This document shows positions 20,073 through 28,305 of a stretch of 64,000 nucleotides of DNA, in pieces. The stretch spans positions 35,307-99,306 of the forward strand of contig NZ_JAQGLA010000019.1 in the NCBI RefSeq assembly GCF_027853915.1, read 5' to 3'. The notes below the pieces were generated by a model. The model was not told the DNA's origin, ran no database searches, and worked only from the letters and a program-made list of their open reading frames with translations. The position numbers and the translations under genes were made by a program. The first letter of the stretch is position 1. Every line of letters starts with the position of its first letter. The DNA comes from Saccharopolyspora oryzae. GTDB taxonomy: Bacteria; Actinomycetota; Actinomycetes; Mycobacteriales; Pseudonocardiaceae.

Positions 20073-21536
20073 GTGCGGCGGCTTGAGTACAAGTGGCTCG
20101 TTGGGATCACCTTCGTGCTGGCTTTGATCATGCAGATCCTGGACGTCACGATCTTGAACGTGGCGCTCGCCACGTTGGGGCGGGAGTTCCAGGTGGATCC
20201 GGCTGCGCTCCAGTGGGTGCTTACCGGGTACATGATCAGTTTGGCCGTGTTCATCCCTTCTTCCGGTTGGATCGCCGATCGGTTCGGGAGCAAGCGGACG
20301 TTTCAGGCTGCCGTGATCATCTTCACCTTCGCCTCCGTGTTGTGCGGGGTGTCCGGTGAGTTGTGGATGCTCATCGCTGCTCGGGTGCTGCAGGGCGTTG
20401 GTGGCGGGATGTTGGTGCCCGTCGGGCAGGCCATGCTGTTCCGGGCTTTCCCCGCCAACGAGCGGGCGAAGGCCGGGGCCGTGCTGTCGATTCCGATCAC
20501 CGTTGCTCCGATGCTCGGGCCGGTTCTCGGGGGTGTGCTCGTCGAGTACGCCAGCTGGCGGTGGGTGTTCTTCATCAACGTGCCCGTCGGGGCGCTCGCA
20601 CTGCTGTTCACCGTGCTCTACCTGCGGGAGGAGGAGCGCCGCGATCCCGGGCGGTTCGACTTCCCCGGCTTCCTGCTCGCCGGCGTCGGGTTGGCGACGC
20701 TGCTGTACGGGCTCGAACAAGGGGCCCAGCTCGGTTGGGGTGCCGTCCCGGTCTGGGCGAGCCTGCTGATCTCGGGGTTGCTCATCGCCGGGTTGATCTG
20801 GCGGGAGCTGACCGTTCGCGAACCGATGCTCGACCTGCGGCTGCTGACCGACCGGATGTTCGGCACCGGCAACCTGCTGCTGCTCTGCCAGACCGGGTCG
20901 ATGTTCGGCATCCTCTTCCTGCTGCCGCTGTACCTGCAGAACCTGCGCGGCGTGTCGCCGATGTACGCCGGGCTGGTGCTCATGCCGCAGGCCGTGGCCA
21001 TGCTGCTGACCACCCAGGTCGTCAGCCGGGTCTACGGCCGGATCGGACCGAAGCGGCTGATCCTGGCCGGGTACGCGGTCCAGCTGGCGATCTGCGCCGG
21101 GCTGCAGCTGCAGGGGCTGACCACCCCGCTGGGCTTCCTCGTCGGGCTGCTCGCGGTGCAGGGCGTGGCGATGGGGCTGCTGATGACCCCGGTGCAGACG
21201 GCGACCTTCGCGAGCATCTCCGGGCCGGCCATGGGGCAAGCGAGCTCGCTGTTCAACGTCAGCCGGCAGGTCGCCACCGCCCTCGGCACCGCCATCGTCG
21301 CCACCGTGCTGGTGGTGCTCACCGAGCACGGCCGGTCCACGATGGACCAGACCACCTCGTTCGCCGAGGTCGAGCTGGGTGCCTACCACGGGGCGTTCCT
21401 GGTCTCCGCGGTCTTCGCCGTGCTGGGTATCCTGCTGGCTCTGCGGGTGCGCGACGCCGATGCCGCGGCCAGCCTCGACCGCCCCAGCGAACCGCCCCGA
21501 ACAGGCGACCGCGAAGCGGCCGAGACCGTGAGATAG
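20073..21536 (+). CDS. DHA2-family (EmrB/QacA) MFS drug exporter
   Basis: A 487-residue, probably 14-helix proton-coupled exporter. Motif D1 is LDVTILNVALATL in helix 1, motif A GWIADRFGSKRTF between helices 2 and 3, and motif C is ITVAPMLGPVLGGVLVEYASW in helix 5 with the WRWVFFINVPVG that follows (only part needed to recognise DHA2). The C-terminus is polar. Location: cytoplasmic membrane. Substrate unknown. The GTG start is defined by RLEYKWLVGITFVLALIMQ leading straight into helix 1. The 5' part has atypical codon choice for the window. Confidence 0.92.
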   Translation: MRRLEYKWLVGITFVLALIMQILDVTILNVALATLGREFQVDPAALQWVLTGYMISLAVFIPSSGWIADRFGSKRTFQAAVIIFTFASVLCGVSGELWMLIAARVLQGVGGGMLVPVGQAMLFRAFPANERAKAGAVLSIPITVAPMLGPVLGGVLVEYASWRWVFFINVPVGALALLFTVLYLREEERRDPGRFDFPGFLLAGVGLATLLYGLEQGAQLGWGAVPVWASLLISGLLIAGLIWRELTVREPMLDLRLLTDRMFGTGNLLLLCQTGSMFGILFLLPLYLQNLRGVSPMYAGLVLMPQAVAMLLTTQVVSRVYGRIGPKRLILAGYAVQLAICAGLQLQGLTTPLGFLVGLLAVQGVAMGLLMTPVQTATFASISGPAMGQASSLFNVSRQVATALGTAIVATVLVVLTEHGRSTMDQTTSFAEVELGAYHGAFLVSAVFAVLGILLALRVRDADAAASLDRPSEPPRTGDREAAETVR

Positions 21537-21582
21537 GTCAAGAGCGCCCCGCTGCCGGAAAGCTCCGGGCAGGATGTGAGGG

Positions 21583-22218
21583 GTGACCGATATGCCGCAC
21601 GTCGACCAGGTCCGCAACCACGACCGCTGGCGTCCGGGCTGGCGCGCCGGGCGCACCGGCTACGCCTGGCTGCTGCCGCTGGCAGACCAACCCGGGCTGC
21701 GCAAGCTGGTGAACGACTACCAGTACGCGCTGCGCGACCTGCCGGGCTTCGACCTGGTCCCGCTGGAGTGGATGCACATCCTGATCCAGGAGATCGGGTT
21801 CACCGACGAGATCGACGAGACGCGGATCGAACCGCTGGTCGCGGCCACCCGCAAGCGGCTCGAGGCGGTGCTGCCGCTCACCCTGGCCTTCCACCACGCC
21901 GTGGTGCAGCCCGAATCGCTGTCGCTGCCGGCCGAACCGCAGTCGACGGTCATCGAGCTGCGCAACGCGGTGCGCGAAGCGCTGGCCGACGTGCTCGGCG
22001 AATCGGCGGTGCCGCCGGAACCCGAGGACGTCGACAAGCACGTCAGCCTCGCCCACTCCACCACCGACGGCCCGGCGATCTTCGCCGTGGCCACGCTCAG
22101 CGGCACCGTGGTGGAGCCGACCACGGCGAAGATCCCGTCGCTGACGCTGGTCAAGCTCGACCGCGACCACTCGAGCCCCGAGTGGGAGAAGGTCACCGAA
22201 GTCCCGCTGGGCGCCTGA
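21583..22218 (+). CDS. 2'-5' RNA ligase-like 2H phosphoesterase
   Basis: A 211-residue protein of the 2H phosphoesterase superfamily. The two catalytic motifs are H-I-L-I in LEWMHILIQEIG and H-V-S-L in DKHVSLAHS, about 108 residues apart, each on a beta strand. Such proteins hydrolyse or ligate 2'-5' or cyclic phosphodiester bonds; the biological substrate is unknown here. GTG 21583 is preceded by GAGGG-type sequence. It lies 46 bp after the MFS gene and may be cotranscribed with it. Confidence 0.8.
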   Translation: MTDMPHVDQVRNHDRWRPGWRAGRTGYAWLLPLADQPGLRKLVNDYQYALRDLPGFDLVPLEWMHILIQEIGFTDEIDETRIEPLVAATRKRLEAVLPLTLAFHHAVVQPESLSLPAEPQSTVIELRNAVREALADVLGESAVPPEPEDVDKHVSLAHSTTDGPAIFAVATLSGTVVEPTTAKIPSLTLVKLDRDHSSPEWEKVTEVPLGA

Positions 22219-22224
22219 TCCCCG

Positions 22225-22252
22225 GTCCCCGCCGACGCGCGTCGGCGGGGAC
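22225..22252 (+). terminator. Terminator after the 2H phosphoesterase gene
   Basis: A perfect 12-bp stem (22225-22236 with 22241-22252) and a GCGC loop, 7 bp after the stop. Confidence 0.78.
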
Positions 22253-22318
22253 TGCCCGGCTGCGGCCGTGCGGGGGAATTGGGTCGCGCCGGGGTGGCTC
22301 GCTCGGTATCAAGGCCAC

Positions 22319-23533
22319 ATGGGTGAGCTGAGCGCGCGCGGTCTCCGGGCAGACGAGTACGACGACTTCTTCGGCGTGTTCTCCGCGGCGTTCCTCGACG
22401 ATTCGCTGGCAGCCTCGAGCGAGGCGTACGAGGACGTGTTCCGCGCGGAATTCGCGCACGGCGTCTTCGACGGCGACGAGATGATCGGCGCGGCCGGACG
22501 GCTCGAGCAGGAGATCACCGTGCCAGGACCGGCGCAGTGCCCGCTCGCGGCGATCACGGCGGTGGGCGTCAAGCCCGGACATCGGCGACGCGGCGTGCTG
22601 ACCTCCCTGATGCGCGAACAGCTCGGCGCGCTGCACGACGACGGCATGCCGGTCGCGGCGCTGTACGCGTCGGAAGCCGGCATCTACGGCCGTTTCGGGT
22701 ACGGGCTGGCCAGTTTCGAGAGCCACCTGGCAGTTCCGCGCGGCGCCGCTTTCCTGTCCACTGTGGAGGTCGACGGCCGGAGGGTCCGCGAAGTCGGCCG
22801 GGAGCAGGCGCTGGAGTTCGCACGCTCCCTCTACCCGGCCGTCGCGGCGGCCAACCCCGGTTGGCTGTCCCGGAGCGACGGCTCCTGGGAAGCCCGCGTC
22901 CTCGACAGCCCCAATGCGCGCGGCGACGTCAGCGCTCCCCGGTTCGCGGTGCACCCCGACGGATACGCGATCTACCGGCCCAAGCGGGAGTGGACGAGCC
23001 GCGGGCCCGCCTACCAACTGCACGTGGCCGAACTCGTGGCCGCGACGCCGCAGGCCTACGCCGCGCTGTGGCGGTACCTGCTGGACATCGACCTGGTCGC
23101 CGAGGTGGTCTGGCGCAAGGCCGCGATCGACGAGCCGGTACTGGGCATGCTGGTCAACCCGCGCGCCGTCGACCGCGAAGTGCTCGACGGGTTGTGGGTG
23201 CGGCTGGTCGACCTGGATCGCGCGCTGATGGCCCGCCGCTACGCCGCCCCGGTCGACGTGGTCTTCGACGTCACCGACCGCTTCTGCCCGTGGAACGAGG
23301 GCCGCTGGCGGCTGCGCGCCGACGGCGCGGGATCCGCCACCGCCACCCGCACCGAGAACGCCGGGGAGATCTCGCTGGACGTCGCAGCCCTGGCTGCCGC
23401 CTACCTGGGCGGCACCACGCTGGCCGCGCTGGCGCGCACCGGGCGGGTCGTCGAGCGCGAGCCGGGGGCGCTGCTCGCCGCCTCGCGGGCGTTCGCGACC
23501 GACTTCGCACCGCACTGCCAGGAAGGCTTCTGA
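22319..23533 (+). CDS. Eis-like GNAT N-acetyltransferase
   Basis: A 404-residue member of the Eis (enhanced intracellular survival) family, which acetylates amines including aminoglycosides at several positions. The acetyl-CoA site is VGVKPGHRRRGVLTSLM, followed by YASEAGIYGRFGYGLA, in which the tyrosine of the YGRFGYG block is the expected general acid. A second GNAT-like domain and a C-terminal SCP2-like fold follow. The protein ends in Phe, as M. tuberculosis Eis does; there the C-terminal carboxylate is used in catalysis. ATG 22319 is the start. Confidence 0.88.
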   Translation: MGELSARGLRADEYDDFFGVFSAAFLDDSLAASSEAYEDVFRAEFAHGVFDGDEMIGAAGRLEQEITVPGPAQCPLAAITAVGVKPGHRRRGVLTSLMREQLGALHDDGMPVAALYASEAGIYGRFGYGLASFESHLAVPRGAAFLSTVEVDGRRVREVGREQALEFARSLYPAVAAANPGWLSRSDGSWEARVLDSPNARGDVSAPRFAVHPDGYAIYRPKREWTSRGPAYQLHVAELVAATPQAYAALWRYLLDIDLVAEVVWRKAAIDEPVLGMLVNPRAVDREVLDGLWVRLVDLDRALMARRYAAPVDVVFDVTDRFCPWNEGRWRLRADGAGSATATRTENAGEISLDVAALAAAYLGGTTLAALARTGRVVEREPGALLAASRAFATDFAPHCQEGF

Positions 23534-23600
23534 CCACCCGTTCGTGCGATATCCAGGTACTGTCGATGAGGACGGATTCGTCCGCTTCGGGAGGTCTTGG

Positions 23601-24383
23601 GTGTCCACCGCCGTCTTGATCATCGTGATCGCGCTCGTGGCGATCGGCGCCGCCGTCTGGTGGTCGCGCAAGAAAGCCGTGGAACACCAGCAGAAGCAGC
23701 TGGCGGACGCCAAGGCCGAAGCACGTCGCTGGGTGGAACGGCTGGGCGGCCAGGTGCTGAACCTGATCGGCACCACCGAAGCCGCCAAGCAGGCGCTGGC
23801 CGACGCCGCCGAGCGGCACGCCGCCGCGGTCTCGCAGCTGGAGCAGGCCACCACTGAACAGCAGGCCCGGCTGACCACCGAGTCCGCCCTCGAAGGGCTC
23901 TACTACGTGCGTGCAGCGCGGATCGCCATGGACATGGACCCGGGTCCCGAGCTGCCCGACCTGGCCGGTCAGAGCGGCGCGGGCAAGGTCACCGAACGCC
24001 GCGAGGTCGAGGTCGAAGGCCGCCAGCAAATGGCCTCGCCGGACCCGAGCGAGCAGACGCCCCACTACTACCCCGGCGGAACCGTCGCAGGCCGCCCGGT
24101 GCCGCAGGGCTGGTACAGCGAGCCGTGGTGGAAGCCCGCGCTGGTCGCGGGCGCCTGGGGCGTGGGCTCGTTCGTCCTGATGAGCGCCCTGCTCAGCGGG
24201 ATGTCCGGAGTCCCGGCCGAAGCGGCCTACGCGGACGGCTTCCAGGACGGCATGGCCGCCGACAACCCGGGCGACGCAGCCGGCGACTTCGGCGACCCCG
24301 GAGCAGACCCCGGAGCCGACTTCGGCGGCGACCCCGGAGGCGACTTCGGAGGCTTCGGAGACTTCGGCGACTTCGACTTCTGA
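23601..24383 (+). CDS. Membrane-anchored protein, DUF1542-like, Gly/Asp/Phe-rich tail
   Basis: A 260-residue protein. An N-terminal helix (AVLIIVIALVAIGAAVWW) is followed by an alanine- and glutamine-rich coiled coil (residues 25-95), the EGLYYVRAARIAMDMDPGPELP segment found in actinobacterial DUF1542-like proteins (quoted in part: YYVRAARIAMDMDPGPELP), a second hydrophobic segment (VAGAWGVGSFVLMSALLSG) and a tail of repeated GGDFGG/PGADFG units. GTG 23601 follows GGGAGG. Function unknown; possibly a scaffold at the membrane. Confidence 0.72.
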   Translation: MSTAVLIIVIALVAIGAAVWWSRKKAVEHQQKQLADAKAEARRWVERLGGQVLNLIGTTEAAKQALADAAERHAAAVSQLEQATTEQQARLTTESALEGLYYVRAARIAMDMDPGPELPDLAGQSGAGKVTERREVEVEGRQQMASPDPSEQTPHYYPGGTVAGRPVPQGWYSEPWWKPALVAGAWGVGSFVLMSALLSGMSGVPAEAAYADGFQDGMAADNPGDAAGDFGDPGADPGADFGGDPGGDFGGFGDFGDFDF

Positions 24384-24421
24384 CCCACCACCGGTACACC
24401 CGATCCGGTTCAGCCCGACCA

Positions 24422-24480
24422 CAGTTTCAATTGAAACTGCAGATCCCAGGCACGAGTGATCACAGTTTCAATTGAAACTG
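24422..24480. repeat. Paired palindrome element, copy 2
   Basis: CAGTTTCAATTGAAACTG at 24422-24439 and 24463-24480, again 41 bp apart. The 23-bp spacer resembles that of the copy at 94-152 read on the other strand. It lies just after the stop of the DUF1542-like gene. Confidence 0.85.
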
Positions 24481-24557
24481 CACCCGACACGCCGAGGAGC
24501 ACGGACCGACCCCACCTGCCCCGACCAGCCGGTGTTCCGGGGCCGAGGGGGTTCCGA

Positions 24558-24603
24558 CGCAATTTCAATGGAAATCGGAGGTCCGATTTCCATTGAAATT
24601 GCG
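24558..24603. repeat. TTTCCATTGAA-type palindrome, copy 1 (perfect 22-bp arms)
   Basis: Arms 24558-24579 and 24582-24603 are perfect reverse complements around a GG centre. The core AATTTCAATGGAAATCGGA recurs, with small changes, at 40321-40372 and 51496-51539. Confidence 0.85.
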
Positions 24604-24607
24604 GGAG

Positions 24608-24662
24608 TTCTCCACAGGACCCCGGACCTGTCCACAGGTGTTGGTGTGTCGGGGTCCGACAC
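24608..24662. other. Two DnaA-box-like sites and a hairpin between convergent genes
   Basis: TTCTCCACA (24608-24616) and CTGTCCACA (24628-24636) each match the actinobacterial DnaA box TTGTCCACA at eight or seven of nine positions. GTGTCGG/CCGACAC (24646-24652, 24656-24662) forms a hairpin before the nei2 stop, probably the terminator. Two boxes are too few to suggest an origin. Confidence 0.4.
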
Positions 24663-24678
24663 GCGCTGGTGTGTCGGG

Positions 24679-25488
24679 TTACTCGGGTTGGCAGGTGGGG
24701 CACCAGTAGAGCTTGCGGCCGGAGAGGTCCGCCATGGCGATGGGCGTGCCGCAGAGCAGGCAGGGCATCGCCGCTCGACGGTAGACGTAGACCTCACCGC
24801 CGTGGCGGTCCTGGCGCGGAGCCCGGCCGGTGACCTCGGGCATGTGCTCGGGTCGCACGGTGTCGATGCGCCCCACCCGGACCCCGTCGGCCATCAGCTC
24901 GACCAGGTCCGCCCAGATCAGGTCCCACTGCTCGCGGGCGAGCGCGCGGCCCGGCGTGTAGGGCTGGATGCCGTGCCGGAACAGCACTTCGGCCCGGTAG
25001 ACGTTGCCGACCCCGGCCAGCACCTTCTGGTCCAGCAGCAGCGCCGCGATGCTCGTGCGGGACCGGGAGATCTTCGACCACGCGCGCTCCGGGTCGGCGT
25101 CCGAGCGCAGCGGATCCGGGCCGAGCCGGGCTCGCACCGCCTCGACCTCATCACCGGTGAGCAGCTCGCAGGCGGTCGGGCCGCGCAGGTCCGTCCAGTG
25201 CGTCTTGCCGACGATGCGCATCCGCACCTGGCCGCGCGGTTCGGTCACCGGCAGCTCGGACTCGCTGAACGTCCCGTACAGCCCGAGGTGCACGTGCACG
25301 ATCCGGTCGGGGCCGTAGTGGTGGAACAGGTGCTTGCCGTGCGCCTCAGCGCGCTCCAGCACGGTGCCGTCGAGCAGCGAAGCGCTCGTGGCGAAGCGTC
25401 CCTGCGGACTGGCCACCTGAACCTCCGTGCCTGCGAACAGCTCGTCGTGCACTCCGGCGAGCCGGTGCAGCGTGTGGCCTTCGGGCAT
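24679..25488 (-). CDS. nei2: Fpg/Nei-family DNA glycosylase/AP lyase (Nei2-like)
   Basis: A 269-residue base-excision repair enzyme for oxidised bases. It starts MPEGHTLHRLA, giving the catalytic N-terminal proline (after Met removal) and Glu. The H2TH region contains KVLAGVGNVYRAEVLF, and the C-terminal zinc finger is CLLCGTPI ... YWCPTC, essential for DNA binding. Start ATG 25488 is fixed by the need for Pro-2. In synteny it is Rv2464c, next to rpiB as here. Confidence 0.94.
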   Translation of the reverse strand: MPEGHTLHRLAGVHDELFAGTEVQVASPQGRFATSASLLDGTVLERAEAHGKHLFHHYGPDRIVHVHLGLYGTFSESELPVTEPRGQVRMRIVGKTHWTDLRGPTACELLTGDEVEAVRARLGPDPLRSDADPERAWSKISRSRTSIAALLLDQKVLAGVGNVYRAEVLFRHGIQPYTPGRALAREQWDLIWADLVELMADGVRVGRIDTVRPEHMPEVTGRAPRQDRHGGEVYVYRRAAMPCLLCGTPIAMADLSGRKLYWCPTCQPE

Positions 25489-25629
25489 TCGAACGTCCTC
25501 GGAGCATGTCGTCGGTCCTGGTTCCGCTCCCCGCACGAGACCGGTTCCCAGAACCTGCCTCCGATCTCTACCTCGATGTGCCGAAAGCGGACCTGCGTCG
25601 TCCGAGGTTCCGCCGCGCGAGCAGGCTTC

Positions 25630-25944
25630 TCAGACGATGAGCCACAGCGCGAGGGACTCGACGAGGTAGGCGCCCACGCACCACAGGGCGATGTGCAGGC
25701 CTCGGAGGATCGGTCGGTCGCGGCGCGGGAACGCGAATCCGGCGACCAGGGAGACGAGCGGCGCGAGGACTGCTCCGGCGGTCAGCCACAGGCCGACGCC
25801 GAGCACGCAGTCCGGCGCGGGGCAGAGCGCCGCCACGAGCTTGGGCGAGAGCGCTTGCTGCCCGAAGAAGAGCACCAGCACGCCGACCACCGTCGCTGTC
25901 ACCGCCACCAGGGGTGTCAGCACTGCGCGGCGTGCTGGTGCCAT
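25630..25944 (-). CDS. Small three-helix membrane protein, unknown
   Basis: 104 residues with three hydrophobic stretches (LVAVTATVVGVLVLFFG, GLWLTAGAVLAPLVSLVAGFAF, and GLHIALWCVGAYLVESLALWLIV in part). Two cysteines lie in the first loop (LCPAPDCVLG). I do not recognise the family. It begins 3 bp after the rpiB stop and is surely in its operon. Confidence 0.72.
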   Translation of the reverse strand: MAPARRAVLTPLVAVTATVVGVLVLFFGQQALSPKLVAALCPAPDCVLGVGLWLTAGAVLAPLVSLVAGFAFPRRDRPILRGLHIALWCVGAYLVESLALWLIV

Positions 25945-25947
25945 CGG

Positions 25948-26418
25948 TCAGTTGCCGGGCAGAGCCGGGGGCTGGCCGGTCTTCTCGTAGTCGGAGAGCA
26001 GGTCGATGCGCCGCTGGTGGCGGCCGCCCTCGAACTCCGTGGTCAGGAACGCCTCGACGATCTGCTCGGCCTCCTCGACGGTGTGCATCCGCGCACCGAC
26101 GCCGGCCAGCAGCGCGTTGTTGTGCTGACGGGCGAGCTTGGCAGTCTCGACGCTCCAGGCCAGCGCGGCGCGGGCGCCGGGGACCTTGTTCGCGGCGATC
26201 TGCTCGCCGTTGCCCGAACCGCCGAGGACCAGCCCGAGGCTGCCCTCGTCGGCGACGACGCGGCGGGCGGTCTCGACGCAGAACGGCGGGTAGTCGTCCA
26301 GGGCGTCGTATTCCGCGGGGCCGATGTCGGTCACTTCGTGACCCTTGTCGGCCAGCCACTTGACGAGGTGGTTCTTGAGTTCGTATCCGGCGTGGTCGGA
26401 GCCGATGTAGACGCGCAC
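25948..26418 (-). CDS. rpiB: Ribose-5-phosphate isomerase B
   Basis: A 156-residue isomerase that interconverts ribose-5-phosphate and ribulose-5-phosphate in the pentose phosphate pathway. Signatures are MRVYIGSDHAGYELK (start), the GLVLGGSGNGEQIAANK active-site loop of actinobacterial RpiB, and RHNNALLAG-like ARQHNNALLAG. Corresponds to Rv2465c. Confidence 0.95.
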   Translation of the reverse strand: MRVYIGSDHAGYELKNHLVKWLADKGHEVTDIGPAEYDALDDYPPFCVETARRVVADEGSLGLVLGGSGNGEQIAANKVPGARAALAWSVETAKLARQHNNALLAGVGARMHTVEEAEQIVEAFLTTEFEGGRHQRRIDLLSDYEKTGQPPALPGN

Positions 26419-26431
26419 GTCGGCAGTCTGA

Positions 26432-26556
26432 CAGATCCGCCTCTCCGCGAATCACAGTGGTGGTTGCGTTTGGGGGGTGATCTTGCGTTTTGGGGGTTTC
26501 TTGTGGCTGATTTGCGTCACGGTCCCCTGAGGTGCGGTTGGGTGGGGCTCCGGTTG
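26432..26556. repeat. 120-bp dispersed repeat, copy B (intergenic)
   Basis: About 90% identical to 7644-7766. Here it lies between the divergent rpiB and ComB-like genes and is not clearly coding, although it would have to contain or flank both promoters. A minus-strand frame through it reads the same peptide (TSGDRDANQPQETP) as the epimerase N-terminus. Confidence 0.8.
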
Positions 26557-26579
26557 CGTGCCTGGATAGCCTCTCGGGC

Positions 26580-27260
26580 ATGACCTGCGTCGATGTGCAC
26601 GTGGACTGGGGTTTGACTGGCTTGCGGGCGATGTCGGAGTTCCCTGTTCTGGTGGTCGTCGACGTGCTCTCGTTCTCCAGCGCCGTGGACATCGCCACCA
26701 GTCGTGGGGCTCGGGTGCTGCCCCTGCGCTCGCACGACGTACAGGTCCCCGGCGGAGCGGTGCTGGCCGGGCCGCGCAGTCTCGATCGCTGGTCCTTGAG
26801 CCCGTCGTCGCTGCGCAGCATCACCGCCGTCCGGCTGGGGTTGCCGTCGCCGAACGGTGCGACGCTGTGCGCCGAGGCTTCCGCGACGGGCGCGACCGTT
26901 TTCGCAGGTTGCCTTCGCAATGCGGACGCGGTGGCCGCTGCGGCGGCGCGTGTTGGCGGACCGATCGGCGTGGTCGCCGGAGGCGAGCGCCGGGACGGCG
27001 AACTCCGGCCGGCGATCGAGGATCTGCTCGGTGCGGGCGCGATCATCTCTGCGCTGCCCGGCCGCCGCTCCCCTGAGGCCGAGCTCGCGGCTGCCGCTTT
27101 CCAGGCCGTGCGGGACGACATCGGTGGGCTGCTCGCGGGTTGCGACTCCGGTCTGGAGCTCGCGGAGATGGGGTTCGCGCACGACGTGGATCTCGCTGCG
27201 GAGGTCAACGCCAGCCGGACCGCGCCGGTGTTGCGCGACGGTTTCCTGGAGGCGGCGTGA
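26580..27260 (+). CDS. ComB-like 2-phosphosulfolactate phosphatase family protein
   Basis: A 226-residue member of the ComB family, magnesium-dependent phosphatases first described in coenzyme M synthesis but widespread in bacteria that lack it. The motifs are VVVDVLSFSSAVDIA, RLGLPSPNGATL and VVAGGERRDGELRPAIEDLLGAG (in part). The true substrate in actinomycetes is unknown. ATG 26580 is the first start after the repeat; its stop overlaps the next gene's GTG by four bases. Confidence 0.82.
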   Translation: MTCVDVHVDWGLTGLRAMSEFPVLVVVDVLSFSSAVDIATSRGARVLPLRSHDVQVPGGAVLAGPRSLDRWSLSPSSLRSITAVRLGLPSPNGATLCAEASATGATVFAGCLRNADAVAAAAARVGGPIGVVAGGERRDGELRPAIEDLLGAGAIISALPGRRSPEAELAAAAFQAVRDDIGGLLAGCDSGLELAEMGFAHDVDLAAEVNASRTAPVLRDGFLEAA

Positions 27261-28045
27261 GCTGGCGAGAAGTCGGCCAGGGCGTGTTCGTGCGGCGCTA
27301 CGCCGAGCTCGACCTGTCCATCGGTCTGGTGGTCGGGGCTGAGTGCGCCCTGGTCATCGACACCCGCGGCGACCACGTGCAGGGGTCCGAGCTGGCCGCC
27401 GCGGTCCGCGAGATCACCGCGCTGCCGTGGCAGGTCGCGATCACGCACGCCCACTTCGACCACTGCTTCGGGACCAGCGCGTTCCTGCCCGCGCCGGTGT
27501 GGGCGCACGAGCGCTGCCCCAGATTTCTCGCCGCGACCGCCGACCAGCAGCGCGCCGAGTGGGTCGCGCACTACCGCGGCGAAGGCTCCGACGACATCGC
27601 CGATGCGCTCGCCGAATCGACCCCGACCCAGCCGGACCACCTGGTGTCCGAGCGCGCCGACCTGGACCTGGGCGGCCGAACCGCGCAACTGCGCCACCTC
27701 GGCCCCGGGCACACCGATCACGACCTGGTCATCGCGGTTCCCGACGCCGGCGTCGTGTTCGCCGGGGACCTCGTCGAGCAGGGCGCTCCGCCGGACTTCG
27801 GCGATGCCCACCCGGAGCGCTGGCCCGCCGCAGCGGACGGAATCCTGGCGCTCTCCCCCGCCACCGTCGTGCCCGGTCACGGCGATCCCGTCGGCCCGGA
27901 CTTCGTCCGCACCCAGCGCGCCGAACTCGCCGCCATCGCCGAGCTCTGCCGCGAGCACCGGACCGGCGAGCTCACCGAAGAGCAAGCGCTCCACCGCTCG
28001 CCCTACCCCGCCGACACCACCCGCACTGCGCTGAGACGGGCCTGA
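27257..28045 (+). CDS. MBL-fold metallo-hydrolase
   Basis: A 262-residue metallo-beta-lactamase-fold hydrolase. The metal ligands are visible: THAHFDHCFG (HxHxDH), GHTDHDL (third histidine), FAGDLVE (bridging Asp) and VVPGHGDPVG (final histidine). This set fits a glyoxalase II/lactonase-like binuclear zinc enzyme; substrate unknown. It is translationally coupled to the ComB-like gene through a GTGA overlap. Confidence 0.88.
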   Translation: MSWREVGQGVFVRRYAELDLSIGLVVGAECALVIDTRGDHVQGSELAAAVREITALPWQVAITHAHFDHCFGTSAFLPAPVWAHERCPRFLAATADQQRAEWVAHYRGEGSDDIADALAESTPTQPDHLVSERADLDLGGRTAQLRHLGPGHTDHDLVIAVPDAGVVFAGDLVEQGAPPDFGDAHPERWPAAADGILALSPATVVPGHGDPVGPDFVRTQRAELAAIAELCREHRTGELTEEQALHRSPYPADTTRTALRRA

Positions 28046-28305
28046 AACCCGACAATCCGCCCACAAGGCGAACGTTGCGTGAATCACGGTCTCAACTCGC
28101 CTAGTCCACCTGAGAACCAGGCAGAGCGCGCAGACGCACCGAAACCGCTGGACCAATCGGACTTTCCACTGGGCCATTCGGCGTCAATTCGGGATCCCGG
28201 GGCACCGATCCGATAACGCGAACGTCATTCTCTTCTAAACGCGCCAGCGAACCGCTCCCCCGGTTCGCGAGGTTTCGACGGGCGAAGGACAGGTGGAGAT
28301 CGAAC

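Noticed and set aside
19685..20086. Plus-strand frame of 133 codons between tRNA-Gly and the MFS gene
   Set aside because: It begins ahead of and runs through the U-tailed tRNA terminator and overlaps the MFS start; the composition is that of a skewed intergenic stretch.
24608..24636. A replication origin suggested by two DnaA-like boxes
   Set aside because: Only two imperfect boxes, no AT-rich unwinding region and no dnaA/dnaN nearby.
28101..28305. Open minus-strand tail (ENDVRVIGSVPRDPELTPNG) upstream of the YbaB-like gene
   Set aside because: It contains a TTA codon and low-GC codons, has no start or ribosome site of its own, and overlaps the expected promoter of the toxin module; I could not tie it to a family.
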